A stretch of DNA of 64,000 nucleotides from Spirodela intermedia (lineage: Eukaryota > Streptophyta > Magnoliopsida > Alismatales > Araceae), in contig LR746276.1 of the NCBI GenBank assembly GCA_902729315.2, positions 2,597,669 through 2,661,668 on the forward strand. The letters run 5' to 3'. Below, piece after piece: positions 1 to 12,475 of this stretch. Position 1 is the stretch's first letter. Every line of letters starts with the position of its first letter. The position numbers and the translations under genes are program-made. The notes below the pieces were generated by a model. It worked only from the letters and a program-made list of their open reading frames with translations. It was not told the origin of the DNA and ran no database searches.

Positions 1-1190
1 AGTCTTAAGCATTCAGGAGGATTGTTGTGTAATGTCTACGGCCTCAAAAGCTCTCTTTAGACAAGGATGATATGAACAATTTTTAGATCTTCTTGTAAAG
101 TCTAGAAATCAATAAAATGGGCCATTGAATCACTTCCGACAACTACCACCTAATGGAACAAAAAAATGATGACTTTATGGCTCTTCGATAGTTGTCACCC
201 AATAGAGAAGAGTTAGATAAAAGTGGGGTGTATGTTAGGGAACTTCATCCTTAAGTCCATGTAGCAAGAGGAGGCTCTTTACTACATCTGATACGCTCTC
301 AGAACGTGACGACTCATCTCCTAGTAGATCGTTTTCTTTCTAACAATGGTTTATTCATCAATTAATCGAAGATAATTTATTCGATGGATTTGCAATCTTT
401 TTATCACGAATCATTCAAAAAATTGAGTAACGATATTTTACGAATCACGTTGACGAGATTTTTGTCGATCATTGAGTAATTCTAACGACTTAATCTTTCA
501 CTAGCGATCTATAAGAAATTATGATTTAATCAGATAAAAATGTGAGTTTTGGCTCTAGTAAGATTTGAATCCTCACTGATCATTGCTTACATAAGAGAGA
601 GTGAAATAAGTATTCGAATATCCTTATATACTGATGTCATCATGGTATATCATTATTATAAATAAGAGATAATTTAAGTATTAAAATCATCAAAAATATT
701 TTGAAGGTGTGATTGGGGTTAAGTCCCACATTGATTATATACTAAATTTTGGGACAAATATATAATAAAATGAGATTTGGAAATCAATAAGTCATTTTCT
801 CGTGTGTGTACGACCACTTCTTGTCACACGCCTAACTAGCCATTAGTGATGTGGAAGGGGAATGATGCACACAAGCCCTCAATTGGTCACCCTTAGCCGC
901 TCTAGCCCTTGCTCACGGCTCTACTCGACTTTGCTTCCAACCTACTTGTGGGCCTGGTTGTTTGGTAAGTCCTCTCATTTTTTTATCTCTTTATTTTCTT
1001 TTATTTTTTTTTATTTATCTCAAAAATAGTACTATAAAAATTATATAAATTGAGATCATTAGCCAAAAAATTATACTAACTAACTAAAAATTATTTTTCA
1101 TAATTTAACACAAATATAAGTCTATTTATCATGAGTTAAGATTTAAACTATATTATTTATTAATTATTAACTCATGATAATAAAGACTTA
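1..1190 (+). repeat. Dispersed AT-rich repeat family, copy 1 (cut by window edge)
   Basis: This segment aligns by eye over its whole length with 4250-5466 and with about 26225-27440, in the same orientation, with many point differences. Shared landmarks in order are a 'cctcaaaag ctctctttaga' block, a 'gaatcctcactgat'-like block, an 'agtcccacatt' block followed by a TATA-like stretch and 'caataag', and an AT-rich tail. The tail holds a perfect 14-bp inverted repeat (1126-1139 and 1167-1180). The 'agtcccacat' motif followed by a TATA-like stretch is often seen in plant LTR-type elements, so a retroelement or non-autonomous derivative is likely, but I see no coding region, clear terminal repeat or target-site duplication. 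The left end lies outside the window. Confidence 0.75.
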
Positions 1191-3739
1191 TTACACCTCA
1201 TAGTGAAAATAAACTCAATAGGATACAACAAAAATGATAGTTTGAATAAAATATACTCAAGGATTCTAAAATTCACCCATTAAGATCGTAATAAATTTTA
1301 TTATGATGTTAGAGGATGTACTTGAGTATTTTATTTTTCTAGAAAAAGGATACTTATTAAAATAAATGTTTTTACGTATAACCTATACCTTTGGATTCAA
1401 TGGCCTTAATTTTTTTTAATAAAACATTTTTTGACCAAATAAATAAGTGGGGCACTTCAAAGTGAATTGTATTATTTATCTACTATCGAGGGTTGGATCC
1501 CAAATAGAAGTGGAATGGTCCATTATGCCTTTGAATTTCTAAAATAGGTCAATTTTTATGTCAAGATCTAACAAGGATTTTTGGTTCAAGGGGGATTGAA
1601 CAACCAAAAAGTAGTAAGCTTTGAGTCTAGGAGGTATTTCCATGTCAAGTTTAGTAAGCTTGGGGCCTTGATTGGATTCTCCAACATAGAGAAAATAAAC
1701 TTGAAGGCTTGCAATTGGATCTACACGTTGAAGTAGATTCACTCACTAATGGTTAATCACTCACTAATGATCTCTTCCTCCTTAGGGAACCTTTTTCTTA
1801 TTGGTTTTGGGATTGCAAATTTGGCAAGTAATCATTAAATTATTGAAAAACCGTTCAAAAATATGTTATTATTATAATAGTATATGGATGAAGGTATAAA
1901 TCATTAGATCTAGTTTTTTGAATTAATTTTATCTTTTAGGCATTAATATAAATACATAGAGAAAGAATTTTTCTTAATTAATTCCATAGAGAAAGAATCA
2001 TATTAAATAAGCAAAAAGAAGAAAATTGAAATTAATATAAAAGTAAAAGGTTTTAGGAAAGAAACGATGAGAGAGAGAGCGTACTTACCTTGTGTGTTAA
2101 TTGAAAAAACCATAGAAAGACATGTGTTGCTGACATAATGTCTCAACTTAAAAAATGCATTGAAAATAAATGTGCAGACTGATGTGCCAATCTACTTAGA
2201 GCTAAATTAGAAAGAGAGAGGTGTTTTAACCCATTGTTTACCCAACTAAAGATGAGGAGAGAAAAAGGATGACAACCTAGTGTGCAAACCTATATAAAAT
2301 CATACTAAACCTTAGGAGAGGTAAAAAGGAGATTGATTGAAAATTTCTAGCTAATTAGACATGTAAGAATATATTAGACATGCTAGAAGATCTCTAACAA
2401 AGAGGGACACATCAAATGACCAAATAATAGTCCAAACATCCCATCCTAACATATCTACATATTGACTTGCTCAAAAGTTGGCCAAATTGAAAATGTAACA
2501 ATATAAATTATTTGCTGAGTTTATTGTGCTGTTGGATCTTGCCTTGATGAGCATTACTTATCCTAAAATGTTTTGATAATGACCAAATAAATAAGGACAA
2601 TAAATGGATCAAGTTATGTTTAATATTTTATTTACATCTATCTCACATGAGTGATCTTGTGGATACATGCTTGAAATAAATTAATTATAAATTAATAAGA
2701 ATCCATATTAATGTTGTCAAGAGTCTCAATGATAATTCAATGACTATATTTTGATGCTCATGTTTTGAATTCAATATTTACAAGAAATTTACTATTCAAA
2801 ATTATTACTTTATGATCATTTTTTATGCTGAATAAAATGATCAAATTCGAACTATTTAGATGGCTTTTCAAAAAATTTCTGAAAAACTATTGAACATAAA
2901 TTGAAAGATGATTTTTCAATACCATATGTCGTCAAAGTAATGTTGTTAATTATAGTGTCTACTTCAGATCCATGTTTCATTTTGAGGTGATTTAGATTTA
3001 ATTTGATGGTGAAATCATTACTTTTTCAGTATGTACTTATGGATGTGTTTTAACAATAACAAATTATGTTTAGATATATCAAAAGCAATAACTTCAGATA
3101 TATAAGTTAATATTTAGTGGCTACTTTATTGCTTCAACATAGAGGATATTCAAACCTTTAAAGGATGTATTGTAGTAGTTTATGATCATTTTAATTTCTT
3201 AATATGTTTAGGAATTTAATGTTGAGTAATAGTGAAATTAAGGGAAAGGCATGACTCAAGTTTCTTGATAAATTCAGCTCTAGTCTAATGCCTAAATAAC
3301 ATCAAACACCCAACATCAATTGCTCTTTGATCTTGAAATATATTCTAACTATTTTTGTAAAGAATTACATGTGGATTTTAGTGTAACTTCATGTTTCATT
3401 CAATACTATGAAGACAATAAGTTCAATAATTCTTGATCTAAAAATATTTTCCTCATCATGATTTTTTCCATAATATCTTCTACAATCAAGCTCAATTCAA
3501 TTGCGACTCATTACTTCATCAAATCCTTTATTTATATGACATAAACTTGTGATTAAGTTTTGACTTATCATACAAAGTAATTGTTCCTATAGATGACTTA
3601 AGCCCACTTAAATTGTAAATCTAGAAAATAATTTTGTTGTGAAATTTTAAGTAAGATGAATCAAGTAATTCGTAGTTGTCACTAAATATTATTTTAGTCG
3701 AATATAAGAAGAAAGTGTTCTTAAGCGGATATAAGGGCT
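1191..3739. other. AT-rich gene-free stretch between repeat copies 1 and 2
   Basis: Every frame is broken by frequent stops and I see no convincing exon. The longest frame here (minus strand, 1539-1742) has low-complexity composition and no motif I recognise. If repeat copies 1 and 2 were two LTRs of one element, this would be its internal region, but I find no gag, protease, reverse transcriptase or integrase motif, and the copies have diverged too far for a young element. It is probably decayed transposon sequence. Confidence 0.5.
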
Positions 3740-5466
3740 AATGTGACTTAGTCGTTGTATAATAAATCATACAAATTTAAATATTTATAAACTTAGAAAA
3801 TATCAATTGATCAAATATTTAAAAGTATTTCTGAATAAATATATCAATTATAATTTAATAAAAATTTTAAAAATAGTAAAGATTTTTTAAGACAATCATA
3901 GAGATGTAATATAATATTAGATAATATTTTTAATTTTTTTGTAAAGAATATAATTTTTTATGACTTTTAGACTAAGAAATAAAAATAAAATATATTTATA
4001 ATTCATGAAAAAGGAAAATAAGGGTGTGGTCATCAACATCCCAACAAACATTAATTAGAAAAAAATAGAGTTATACCTAGTGATCCTTGTGTAACTATTT
4101 ACATATGAATTAATTTGTCAAATTAAGATCTATAAAAGTTAAAAAAATTGTAATTGAATGGAGAATAGTTTCAAGTCTCAAAATCACACAAAGCATCACT
4201 AAATTAAGTAAAAATCAAGTTGAAAATAAAAAAGATAGAGTTTTAGCCTTATAATAGTGATTGTCATAATTTTTAGCATTTAGGAAGATTATCATGGAAT
4301 GTATACGACCTCAAAAGTTCTCTTTAGACTAAGATAATATTAGTAATCTTTAAATCTTCTTGTAAAGTTTAGAAATCAGTGAAGTGAGGCATTGAATCAT
4401 CTTCAATAACTGTCACTTAGTAGAATAAAAAAATGATGATTTTATGGCTCTTTAATAACTATCACATGGTAGAGACAAGTTAGATGAAGGTGGGATGTAT
4501 CTTAGAGAGAGCTTCATCCTCAAGTTTACATAGTAAGAAGAGTCTCCTCATCACATCTAGTATGTTTTCAAGAGGTGATGACTTGTCTTTTGATGAATTA
4601 TCCTCTTCTTGATGATGACTTATTCATTGATTAATCGAAGATGATTTACTTGATGGATTTGAGATTCTTTTATCTAGAATTGTTTAATAATTTTAGTAAT
4701 AATACTTTGTGAATTGCGTTGACAAAAAAATTATTGATGATTAAGTAATTCTGATGGCTTAATTATTCATTAATAATCTATAAAAAAATTATGATTTAAT
4801 CATATAAAAATATGAGTTTTGGCTCTAGTAGAATTTAAACTCTCATTGATTGCCTACCTACATGAGAGAGTAAAATAAGTACTCAAACACCTTTATAAAG
4901 TGACGTCATATAGATATCTTGTTCTTATAAATAATAGATATTTTCAATATTAAAATCATTAAAAACCTTCAGAAAGCCAATTTAGTCCCACATTAATTAT
5001 TTTACAAGTTTTCAGATATAAATAGTGATAGAAGATTTTATGATTAATAAGCCTCTCTCTCACATGTGCATGACCACTCCTTATCTTACATCTAGTTGGC
5101 CACCAATGACATAGAAGAAGACTGATGCACATGTGTTCCTTATTGATCTGTCCATAGCCACCTGAGACCCTTTGCTTGTGGCTCCACTAGACGGTGCTTT
5201 TGACCCGCTTGTAAGATTTGCTAGTCAAAAAGTTCTACCCTTTTTCTATCTTTTTATTTTATTTTATCACTCTTTATTTATCTCAAAAAAGAAGATTATA
5301 AAAATTACATAAATTTACATAAAATCACATAATAGCTAAAAAATCAAATTAACTAATTAAAAACTACTTTTCATAATTTAACATAAATAATAAGTCTATT
5401 TATTATGAATTAAGATTAAAATTATATTATTAATTAATTATTAACTCATGATAATGAAGACATATT
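3740..5466 (+). repeat. Dispersed AT-rich repeat family, copy 2 (about 1.7 kb)
   Basis: This copy is full-length relative to copy 3 (25770-27440). The left part, with blocks such as 'ataaatcatacaaattt' and 'gggatgtaa' / 'agagatgtaa', matches 25785-26225. The right part matches copy 1. The terminal palindrome present in copy 1 is degenerate here, with one arm mutated ('ttattatgaattaa'). Copies 2 and 3 agree on both outer limits, which suggests roughly 1.7 kb is the natural unit. No open frame is conserved between copies, so it is non-coding or long dead. Confidence 0.75.
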
Positions 5467-7160
5467 AGGAAGTTAGGGGATCAAAAACCTAAGTGTCCTC
5501 AACATTTAGATCTATGAAATCAATATAAGAAAACAAGTCAAGAAAATTAGACTAATTAATTCAACCCCCTCATTGATCTTAATATTACCTTAAATTCAAT
5601 AATTGATGCAACTAATATTTGACTAATAAATCTTAGATATTTAAATCTAATAGAGTTTTTTTAAAATAAAAATAACATCACATATGAGGTTTCAAGTAGT
5701 ATTTCAACGACATATCAAATCCCTACACACTTGCTAGAGTTTCTCCCTAGAGTTAACTTTGCCAAAGCTTCTTTAGGTGTCAAATGAATCCAAATCTATG
5801 GAAGTGTGTCAACTCAATATTGGTTTCTAAGTTTATAAATATCATTTCATGTAAAGACTATTTAAGGAGCATTGGTAAAAAGGAAGAGAAAGGCAAACTA
5901 TTGCCTTAGTTGCCTAGTTTGGGAGATAGACACATTAAAACTATTATATAAATAGATGTTATGATCCTATGATTATGAATTGTAGTTATTATATGGAGAA
6001 TAGTGGAAAACAAGGATAGGAACCATTGGTAAGTGTAGATAAGCTAGGAAATGCTAAACTATTGTAAATTTGAGTGCCATTTTACTTTCATAATTTGTGT
6101 CTACCTAGTGTTTCAACCCAATCAAGATCAGATGAACTAGTTTATGAGAACCTAATGTGTCAGCCAGGTGTGTCATCCCAATCAATGCAACTAGTTTGTG
6201 AAAACATAATACATCAACCTAACTTAGTTTTTGTCAACCCAATTTAGAGTACCTTGACATGCTTAGTGTAGAACTAATAAAATAGGCCAGAAATACAAAA
6301 AAGTAAGATTTTTTTTTAAAGATCATTTCATCCCCCCCTCCCCATCTTGATATCATATTTAGCCTAAGTTGGGACAACATTTCCCATGCCCTTATCTTAT
6401 CTCATTTTGAAATGGGACAATGAAAAGGAGAAGATTGTTCTATGAGTGAACATTTTTTGAGCATTATGTGATTGTACCCTTTTTCTAATGTCCCTCTCTA
6501 ACAAGGGATGAGGCTCCTTTGATAATGGCATAAATGCACTTGGAAGAACAATAATTGGGACTCCATCATTTACTCAAAAGGGATTTGTTGAAGGGTTTCA
6601 ACTTTGATCAATGCCTCACTTGTCAAAATCAACTTCCTTTTTCTCCACTCTTTTAGAAAAGATTGGTGTTCTATCACCTTCCCATCATCTATAAAATATT
6701 ATCTCAAACCCTTTGAACTATTTTTTTATATCCAATGCCCAAATTAAGAGCTCACCTTGACCTCACAAGGAACTGTCATGACCATTACTTGGATTTATTT
6801 CTCATAGCCATGATTTCAGTTAATTTCTTCACGAAAAATCATAAGATTTTTTGGAAGTTTAGAACCAAAAAAAAAACTAGGGACTTGAAATTCATACCCT
6901 ATTTAGTAAAGATGATGACTAATTTAAGACTTGAGTTGACACAAAATCAACAAAAATTATATGAAAATAACAAGAATAGACATGCTCTAATCTTTCCTCA
7001 TCGGGCTAGTGTTCACCCATGAATGACGCAAATGCTTTTTTTTCTGATTTCTTTAGTAATTGCTAATTTTTGTTTATTAAAACTATCTAGCATGCTACGA
7101 CAAATTGTGTACGATAAAAGTGCAGTAGAATCACACCTGATTGGGGGTACTATTCAAGTC
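5467..7160. other. AT-rich intergenic region upstream of the thioredoxin gene
   Basis: There is no supported gene. A 95-codon frame at 6735-7022 (+) is lysine- and asparagine-rich with no recognisable domain, and I treat it as chance. Short C-runs near 5565 and 6330 resemble the polypurine-tract complements of old retroelements, but no flanking LTR can be defined. The last 100 bases lead into the TATA box of the next gene. Confidence 0.45.
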
Positions 7161-7170
7161 ACATGGTAAC

Positions 7171-7178
7171 TATATATA
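7171..7178 (+). promoter_or_regulatory. TATA box of the thioredoxin o gene
   Basis: The sequence 'tatatata' lies 60 bp before the ATG at 7231. This predicts transcription starting near 7200 and a short 5' leader containing a purine-rich 'gaaaaggggagagagtcag' stretch. The position fits a plant core promoter, but no experimental start site is visible from sequence. Confidence 0.55.
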
Positions 7179-7230
7179 GCCTTAAAAGTCGGAAGGAAAA
7201 GGGGAGAGAGTCAGAGCGAGACAGAGAAGA

Positions 7231-10200
7231 ATGGGTAGAAAGGTCCCGCCGCAGCTCGGGGCCTCTGTCCTCCGATCGGTGCTGCAGCGCCGCTGTATCG
7301 GCTCCCCCGCAGGCAGTGCTCCTCCTTTATGCGGGAGCCTTGCTTCCACGTCCGGAGCTGTCTCCCCCTTCGAAACTCGACCGCCGTTCCCGACCTCTGC
7401 CGGGCTCGTTCTCGCTCGCGTTGGGGGCTCCTCATCCTTTTTCCCTCTCCCCCTCGCCTGCCGGACCTTCTGTTCCAACCCCGCCTCAACTGATGGTGAA
7501 TACGGCTATCATTTCACTTTCTGCGAGCTCATCTTCCCCGTTTTGTTTACTTCTATTCCATTTTCCCGCTTGTGGTTGTGGAGCTGAGGATGGGGATTTA
7601 TCTTCTTGTAGGTTCACCAGATGCCATCATCATTGAGTCTGAAGAGGACTTTAATAACTCGCTCAAGAAGGTCCAAGGTAACGCGCCTTTCTTCGCCACC
7701 TTCTGAGTGCTATTTTCTCACTCCTACGATGCGTGGTTTTATTTCCAATTATTAATTATTCTGATCTTGGTATTGTGTTCCAGAGGGCGCTCTACCTGCG
7801 ATTTTCTACTTCTCTGCAGTGTGGTGTGGTCCCTGTAAGCTGTTCTCCAGTTTAGCTGACGATCGATGTTGACTTTCTGCTGCATTTTACCATTTTTGGC
7901 ATCGTATAAACTGGGATACTCTGATGTGTTAGGCCTTGAGAAGTTTAATCCCTTTCTTGCATCAATTATGTGTAACTTCATTGCTTATATATATGCTTGT
8001 CTTTCGAGTAGGTTCAAATTTAAGCCTTGTGTTAGACTAGAATTTCATTGCTGAATTCGTTGTTCTATCTTTAATGTTATTTAAATAGCTCGTGAAGAAT
8101 CTCACTGATAATCTGAAATTCTTAGTGTTTTACAATAAATGATGAGGACTCTCATTGAGCACACAACAGTGTTTGATGTTTTATATACTTTTTTCTTGAT
8201 GTAAACATTTTATTCATTTATTCTCATTGATCCACAATGCCTTTATACGTTAATTAATAACTGCTGTGTTTTTCATCTTTTTAAGTTAATACTGGTTGGT
8301 AGGTTCCCACAATGCCTGGGATTTCATCTATTCCCATACCACAGATGTCTACATAATGTGGAATTACTTTATGGTTACCTTATTATTCTTGAGTTGGTTG
8401 TAATATAGAGAGTCATATTAGTTTAATATTCTAATTACCTTGCTTATTTGTCCAATTGGTTAAATTTCATAGCATTCCCTATTCAAAAGTTACTCTGTAA
8501 AATCTGTCGTATGTTATCCTGAACTTTCTGCAAATTAAATACACACTTCCTTGGAGATTTAGAAGACTTGGAAGAATAACGTTCTGTGCATATTGAGGAC
8601 TTGCTGTGATGCCTCTTTTGATGTCATCTTAGGTTATTGATGCAGAATCGAGAATGATAGTTTTTCCTATGATTTTTTCCAAATTGGATGACCTGAATGG
8701 GATGGTCTAAGGGCTCAAGCGAGCTGGTAATGTAAATGGATTATTTATCAGCAGCAACTCATGGACCACTGTGGAAGAAAACGAGATGTTGGCAGTCCCT
8801 TTTGACATGTAGGTTATTTGATAATTTTCTGCTTAACTAGAATAATTGAATGAAGGAGAAGAACCGAAGGGAAGAAGAAGAGGAGGAAGAAAAAAGATGA
8901 ATAAAGGAGAACTGGCACAACAGAAAAGAGGACTGATCTACTCCTCCAGGACATTATTTAATGAATTCTCTTCCATTCATTCTTTGTTCTCCAATCATTT
9001 AATTAATGTGCAAATGCAATATGTTGTCATCAAATTCACATTTATAGCTTATTTTAATTAACTTCATTTTCTTTTTTTTCTCCTTACAGGTAAATTTTTA
9101 GCTCCAGTTGTAAACCAACTTAGTAAGATGTATCCACCTTGTGTCACGTATAAGATTGACATTGATATGGTAATTGGGATTTTGTGATTTTTTCCTATTT
9201 TTTATTTTCCATGTTTTCACCACTTGTTTCGAAAGGTGAATCACAGTTTCTATCAATTTGATGTTTCTACGTTCAAGAAATTGTATAATGATCATATAAT
9301 GATCACTGCATCTAGAAACAAAGTTCAAATTAACTATGAATTTCAATTTCTAACTTTGGGAATTAGTGCAGCCTATTAGCAATGGTTGTGTCTGTGATAC
9401 TACCTTCTTAAATCTGAGAAAACTGACTTCTTGACTGAAGAGGAGTTATCTGATGCAATGACCTTATTCCCCGATTTATCCTGGTGTGGTTTGCTCAATA
9501 TGCTCATCTGGTTCAGAATCAATCTTTTAGTATGCAGTGGCCCTTTCATCCTTCCTTTCTGTTTCGAAAAGATGGAAAAATAGATTGAATTATCTCTGAT
9601 TTTGCTCTGGTCTTATTTGACTTGGCTTGAGTGAATCTGGCCTCCTCATGTTTGGATGAGGAATGATTTTTTTTTCCTTTTCGTTTCTGTATCTGAATGC
9701 GAGGGACACGCTAGCTTGGAATTGGTTCATGAACAATAAGTCCCCTTGTTATTGCTTTGGGCTACGATGAATGAAATTACTTTTAGGAATTTAATACAGA
9801 TGACAGTCCTATGTTTTGAAAGTTTGACTGGGTGGGGGCATTCGTCAAGAATCAGATTGAATTTTTCTCTTAAAAAGTTGGTCGAGTCTTTGGAGAAATT
9901 AAATGCAGCAGAGTATGTATAGGATAAAATTCAGTTTATTGAAGATTTTGTATGGTTAGATTGGGACTGGTAAGCAAGGCATGATAAGATAGTCTACTGC
10001 GTTGGTTTACATTCCACTCTGTGCAGTTTAAGAGAATGTCAATTGGTAGCTATTGTTAAAAGGAATATTGTTTGTGTAATATAAAGGAGTCAAAAGGTAT
10101 GTGCAGCTCTTTATTAACATATATAGAGCATGCTCTTATTGTTCAGTGAAAATCGGTGCTATCTTTCAGAAAAAGTAGTTGTGGAATATTTCCCTGAAAA

Positions 10201-11340
10201 TATGTGACGTGAGTCTTTTTTTAGTTGAATATTTATATTCTAACTTCAAAGCACACCTGTATCTGGTAGTGTTTCAAGGATGAGAGGCCAATGAGGAAGC
10301 ATTTGCTGCTTCTTTGCTGTGGTCTTCAGCATGGAACGGGGCCTCTTTTGCTCGAAAGCTGTTAACCCTTTCCATTGCGGGGTGCCTTTTTTTAGCTGAA
10401 AAATCAGTAGAGATGTGATTTGATAAATATATAAATTTATATATCTATCGAAATTTTGAGTTGCCTCCACAGGTTCATTTGTGACAACAGCAAGGCTTAC
10501 TGAATCTGCTGTTTATTGCTTGCCTTATTCCACTTCATTAGTTGTTTTGCATGTACTATCTCCATCATTTCTTATATTCTGGGTGATTGAGTCGACTCTG
10601 CTACTCTACTCACAAAAGAATGCTCATTTTTCACCTCGGAAATAGAAAATTCTAGAATTTTATTTCTGCTAGGTATCCAGATCTAGAAAACCCACTGAAT
10701 TTACAATTTGCAGCTTCTGATTCCTTATTTCACCTTTGCCAATCTATTATTTGTATAGGTTAAATTTCTGGACCAGTTTGTGTGTGATATATTTTCTGAT
10801 ATTCATTTATTGATTCAGGAGGGCATGCAGAGCAAATTAAGTGAGTTAGGGATCTCCGCTGTGGTAGGTGCAAATTTAGTGCTTATTTAACTTCCAGTGC
10901 CTCGATTTATTAGCTGTAATTGTGGATACAATTGATTTTTAAAAAAATCTCCCTGGCGTTCTTTATAATACAAATATGCCCTCACCAATCTTTGACCAAA
11001 AAAAAAAAGAGTCTAACAATGCAGCGTTTGAAGTTTGCATGCTGATCTTGATGTGCTGAAATGATTGACAAGGCTATACTTTTTGATAAATTATCCAAGT
11101 TTGCATAATTCATCTAGAATTTTGATGATCCGATTCCAACCAAATTACTATTTGTTGGGCCAGCTGTCTCCTCATGGCCTTTCTCTCTGCTCATCTCGTT
11201 CCCAGCATGCTACTATCATCTTTCTTGCTGTGTTCTTGCAGCCGACGCTCAGCTTCTTCAATGGTGGGAAGAAGGTGGCCACTGTGGTTGGAGCAGACGT
11301 GAAGAAAATCAAGGACATCATGGATGAATTCTTCAAATAG
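7231..11340 (+). CDS. TRXO: Thioredoxin o, mitochondrial
   Basis: This is a small dithiol-disulfide oxidoreductase of the plant mitochondrial thioredoxin o type, normally reduced by NADPH-thioredoxin reductase. Six exons join in frame: 7231-7495, 7612-7677, 7784-7834, 9090-9169, 10819-10863, 11242-11340, giving about 201 residues, close to the roughly 190 usual for the family. The first about 88 residues are rich in Ser, Arg and Ala and end near 'CRTFCSN', as expected for a mitochondrial targeting peptide. The active site WCGPC is in exon 3, and its second Cys codon is split by intron 3. Exon 4 carries 'TYKIDID', exon 5 ends 'ISAV', and exon 6 opens with 'PTLSFF', which supplies the conserved cis-proline after Val, followed by 'GGKKVATVVGADV'. 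All introns are GT-AG. The GC-rich first exon contrasts with the AT-rich later part. The next gene, UreD, is convergent and ends 1.1 kb downstream. Type o is chosen over h or m from the targeting region and exon pattern. Confidence 0.93.
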
Positions 11341-12475
11341 CCATCTGGTATGGAATTTCTCGTACGATTTCTTCCCTAGAGTTTGCTACACTTTTGTAAT
11401 GTGATCATGCATATCCCCGCCTTCTCTCTCTCTCTCCCTCTCTCTCTCTCTCTCTTCTGGTAGTCGCCAATGCAACGTATCTCATCAATCTTTCCTTTGG
11501 GGACGACTGCTTAGTGTAAGCTCCTGGAAGTGACATCTTACTTCTGAGGTAGCTGCTTGAGAGCTCTCAAGTGTTTATCTTTTCAGAACTGAATTTCTTT
11601 CCCAAATGGGTAAAACCATGGTATTCTCACATGTACTTCTTTTCCAAATGTTTTGCCCCGTGTCATCAAGCTCACTAGACAATGTGATTTTTGGGGCACA
11701 CACCTTATTAGGTTAAGTTGCTTGCATGCAAGTTAGAGGAAGCCCCCCAGCACATTGGTCAACCAATACAAATGGGGAGACTCAACTGGATCATATGTTC
11801 ATGCCCGTGGGTTCTCAAGATCCCAGGATGTTTCTCCTACAATACATGCACTCCTGATCCTTTTTTTTTTTCTTTAACTCTCGTTGACTATTTGGGCATA
11901 TTTTTTAATAAAAGTCAAAGTCATTAGAGAAGCGATTTCATGCCCACTTGTCCTTGCACTTTCCTGTAGAAGGGTGCCTACAGAGGAAGCAAGGTTGACT
12001 TGCTCATCAAAGTCAACTCCATGCCACCAAAATCCAGTGAATCGGTGTCTCGGTGTTAGTGGGGAAATGAGAAACGCAGCTTAGTGGGGATGATGGGGAC
12101 CTGTGATGAGAGCTGAAAGTGGAATCGTACTGCTAGCCGTCTTACCAAAAGCACGGAGATAGAAGTCAACTATGATCATTACGGAGCAGGTGATTATTTT
12201 TCTAACTAAGCAGCTTGGATCTTGGAACTTGCCTCAAATATAGTTGAAGAGATAACAAACAGCGTTGGTAAGTCAACGTTGAGAAGTGTATCGTGAGACA
12301 TTTACTGAAAATGCTGAGTGTCTTTGGGAGGATCCCAAGAATAACAATACGGTCTGCAATCCACCAAGCAGCTGATTTTTCCAGCAGAGTCAACGCTGCC
12401 CACAAGTAGTGGACTGCTCCCAAACCTTAATTGGACGTTGAATCCTGATCTCTTGAGGAAGAAAATCCGGCGAAA
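11341..12475. other. Convergent intergenic region with CT tract and many TTGAC cores
   Basis: This is the 3' flank shared by the thioredoxin gene (+) and UreD (-). A CT microsatellite occupies about 11421-11457. From 11884 rightwards the WRKY core TTGAC or its complement GTCAA recurs at 11884, 11914, 11995, 12012, 12165, 12272 and 12389, continuing into UreD (see findings). Open frames here, such as 11718-11927 (+) and 12202-12423 (-), have no recognisable motifs and I do not call them genes. Confidence 0.5.

Noticed and set aside
1-7160. Intact LTR retrotransposon with copies 1 and 2 as its LTRs
   Set aside because: Copies 1 and 2 differ too much, the interval between them has no reverse transcriptase, integrase or gag motif, and the third copy has no partner.
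7163-7636. 157-codon plus frame and two minus frames over thioredoxin exon 1
   Set aside because: They are shadow frames of a GC-rich exon. The thioredoxin frame from 7231 is supported by splicing to WCGPC and later motifs.
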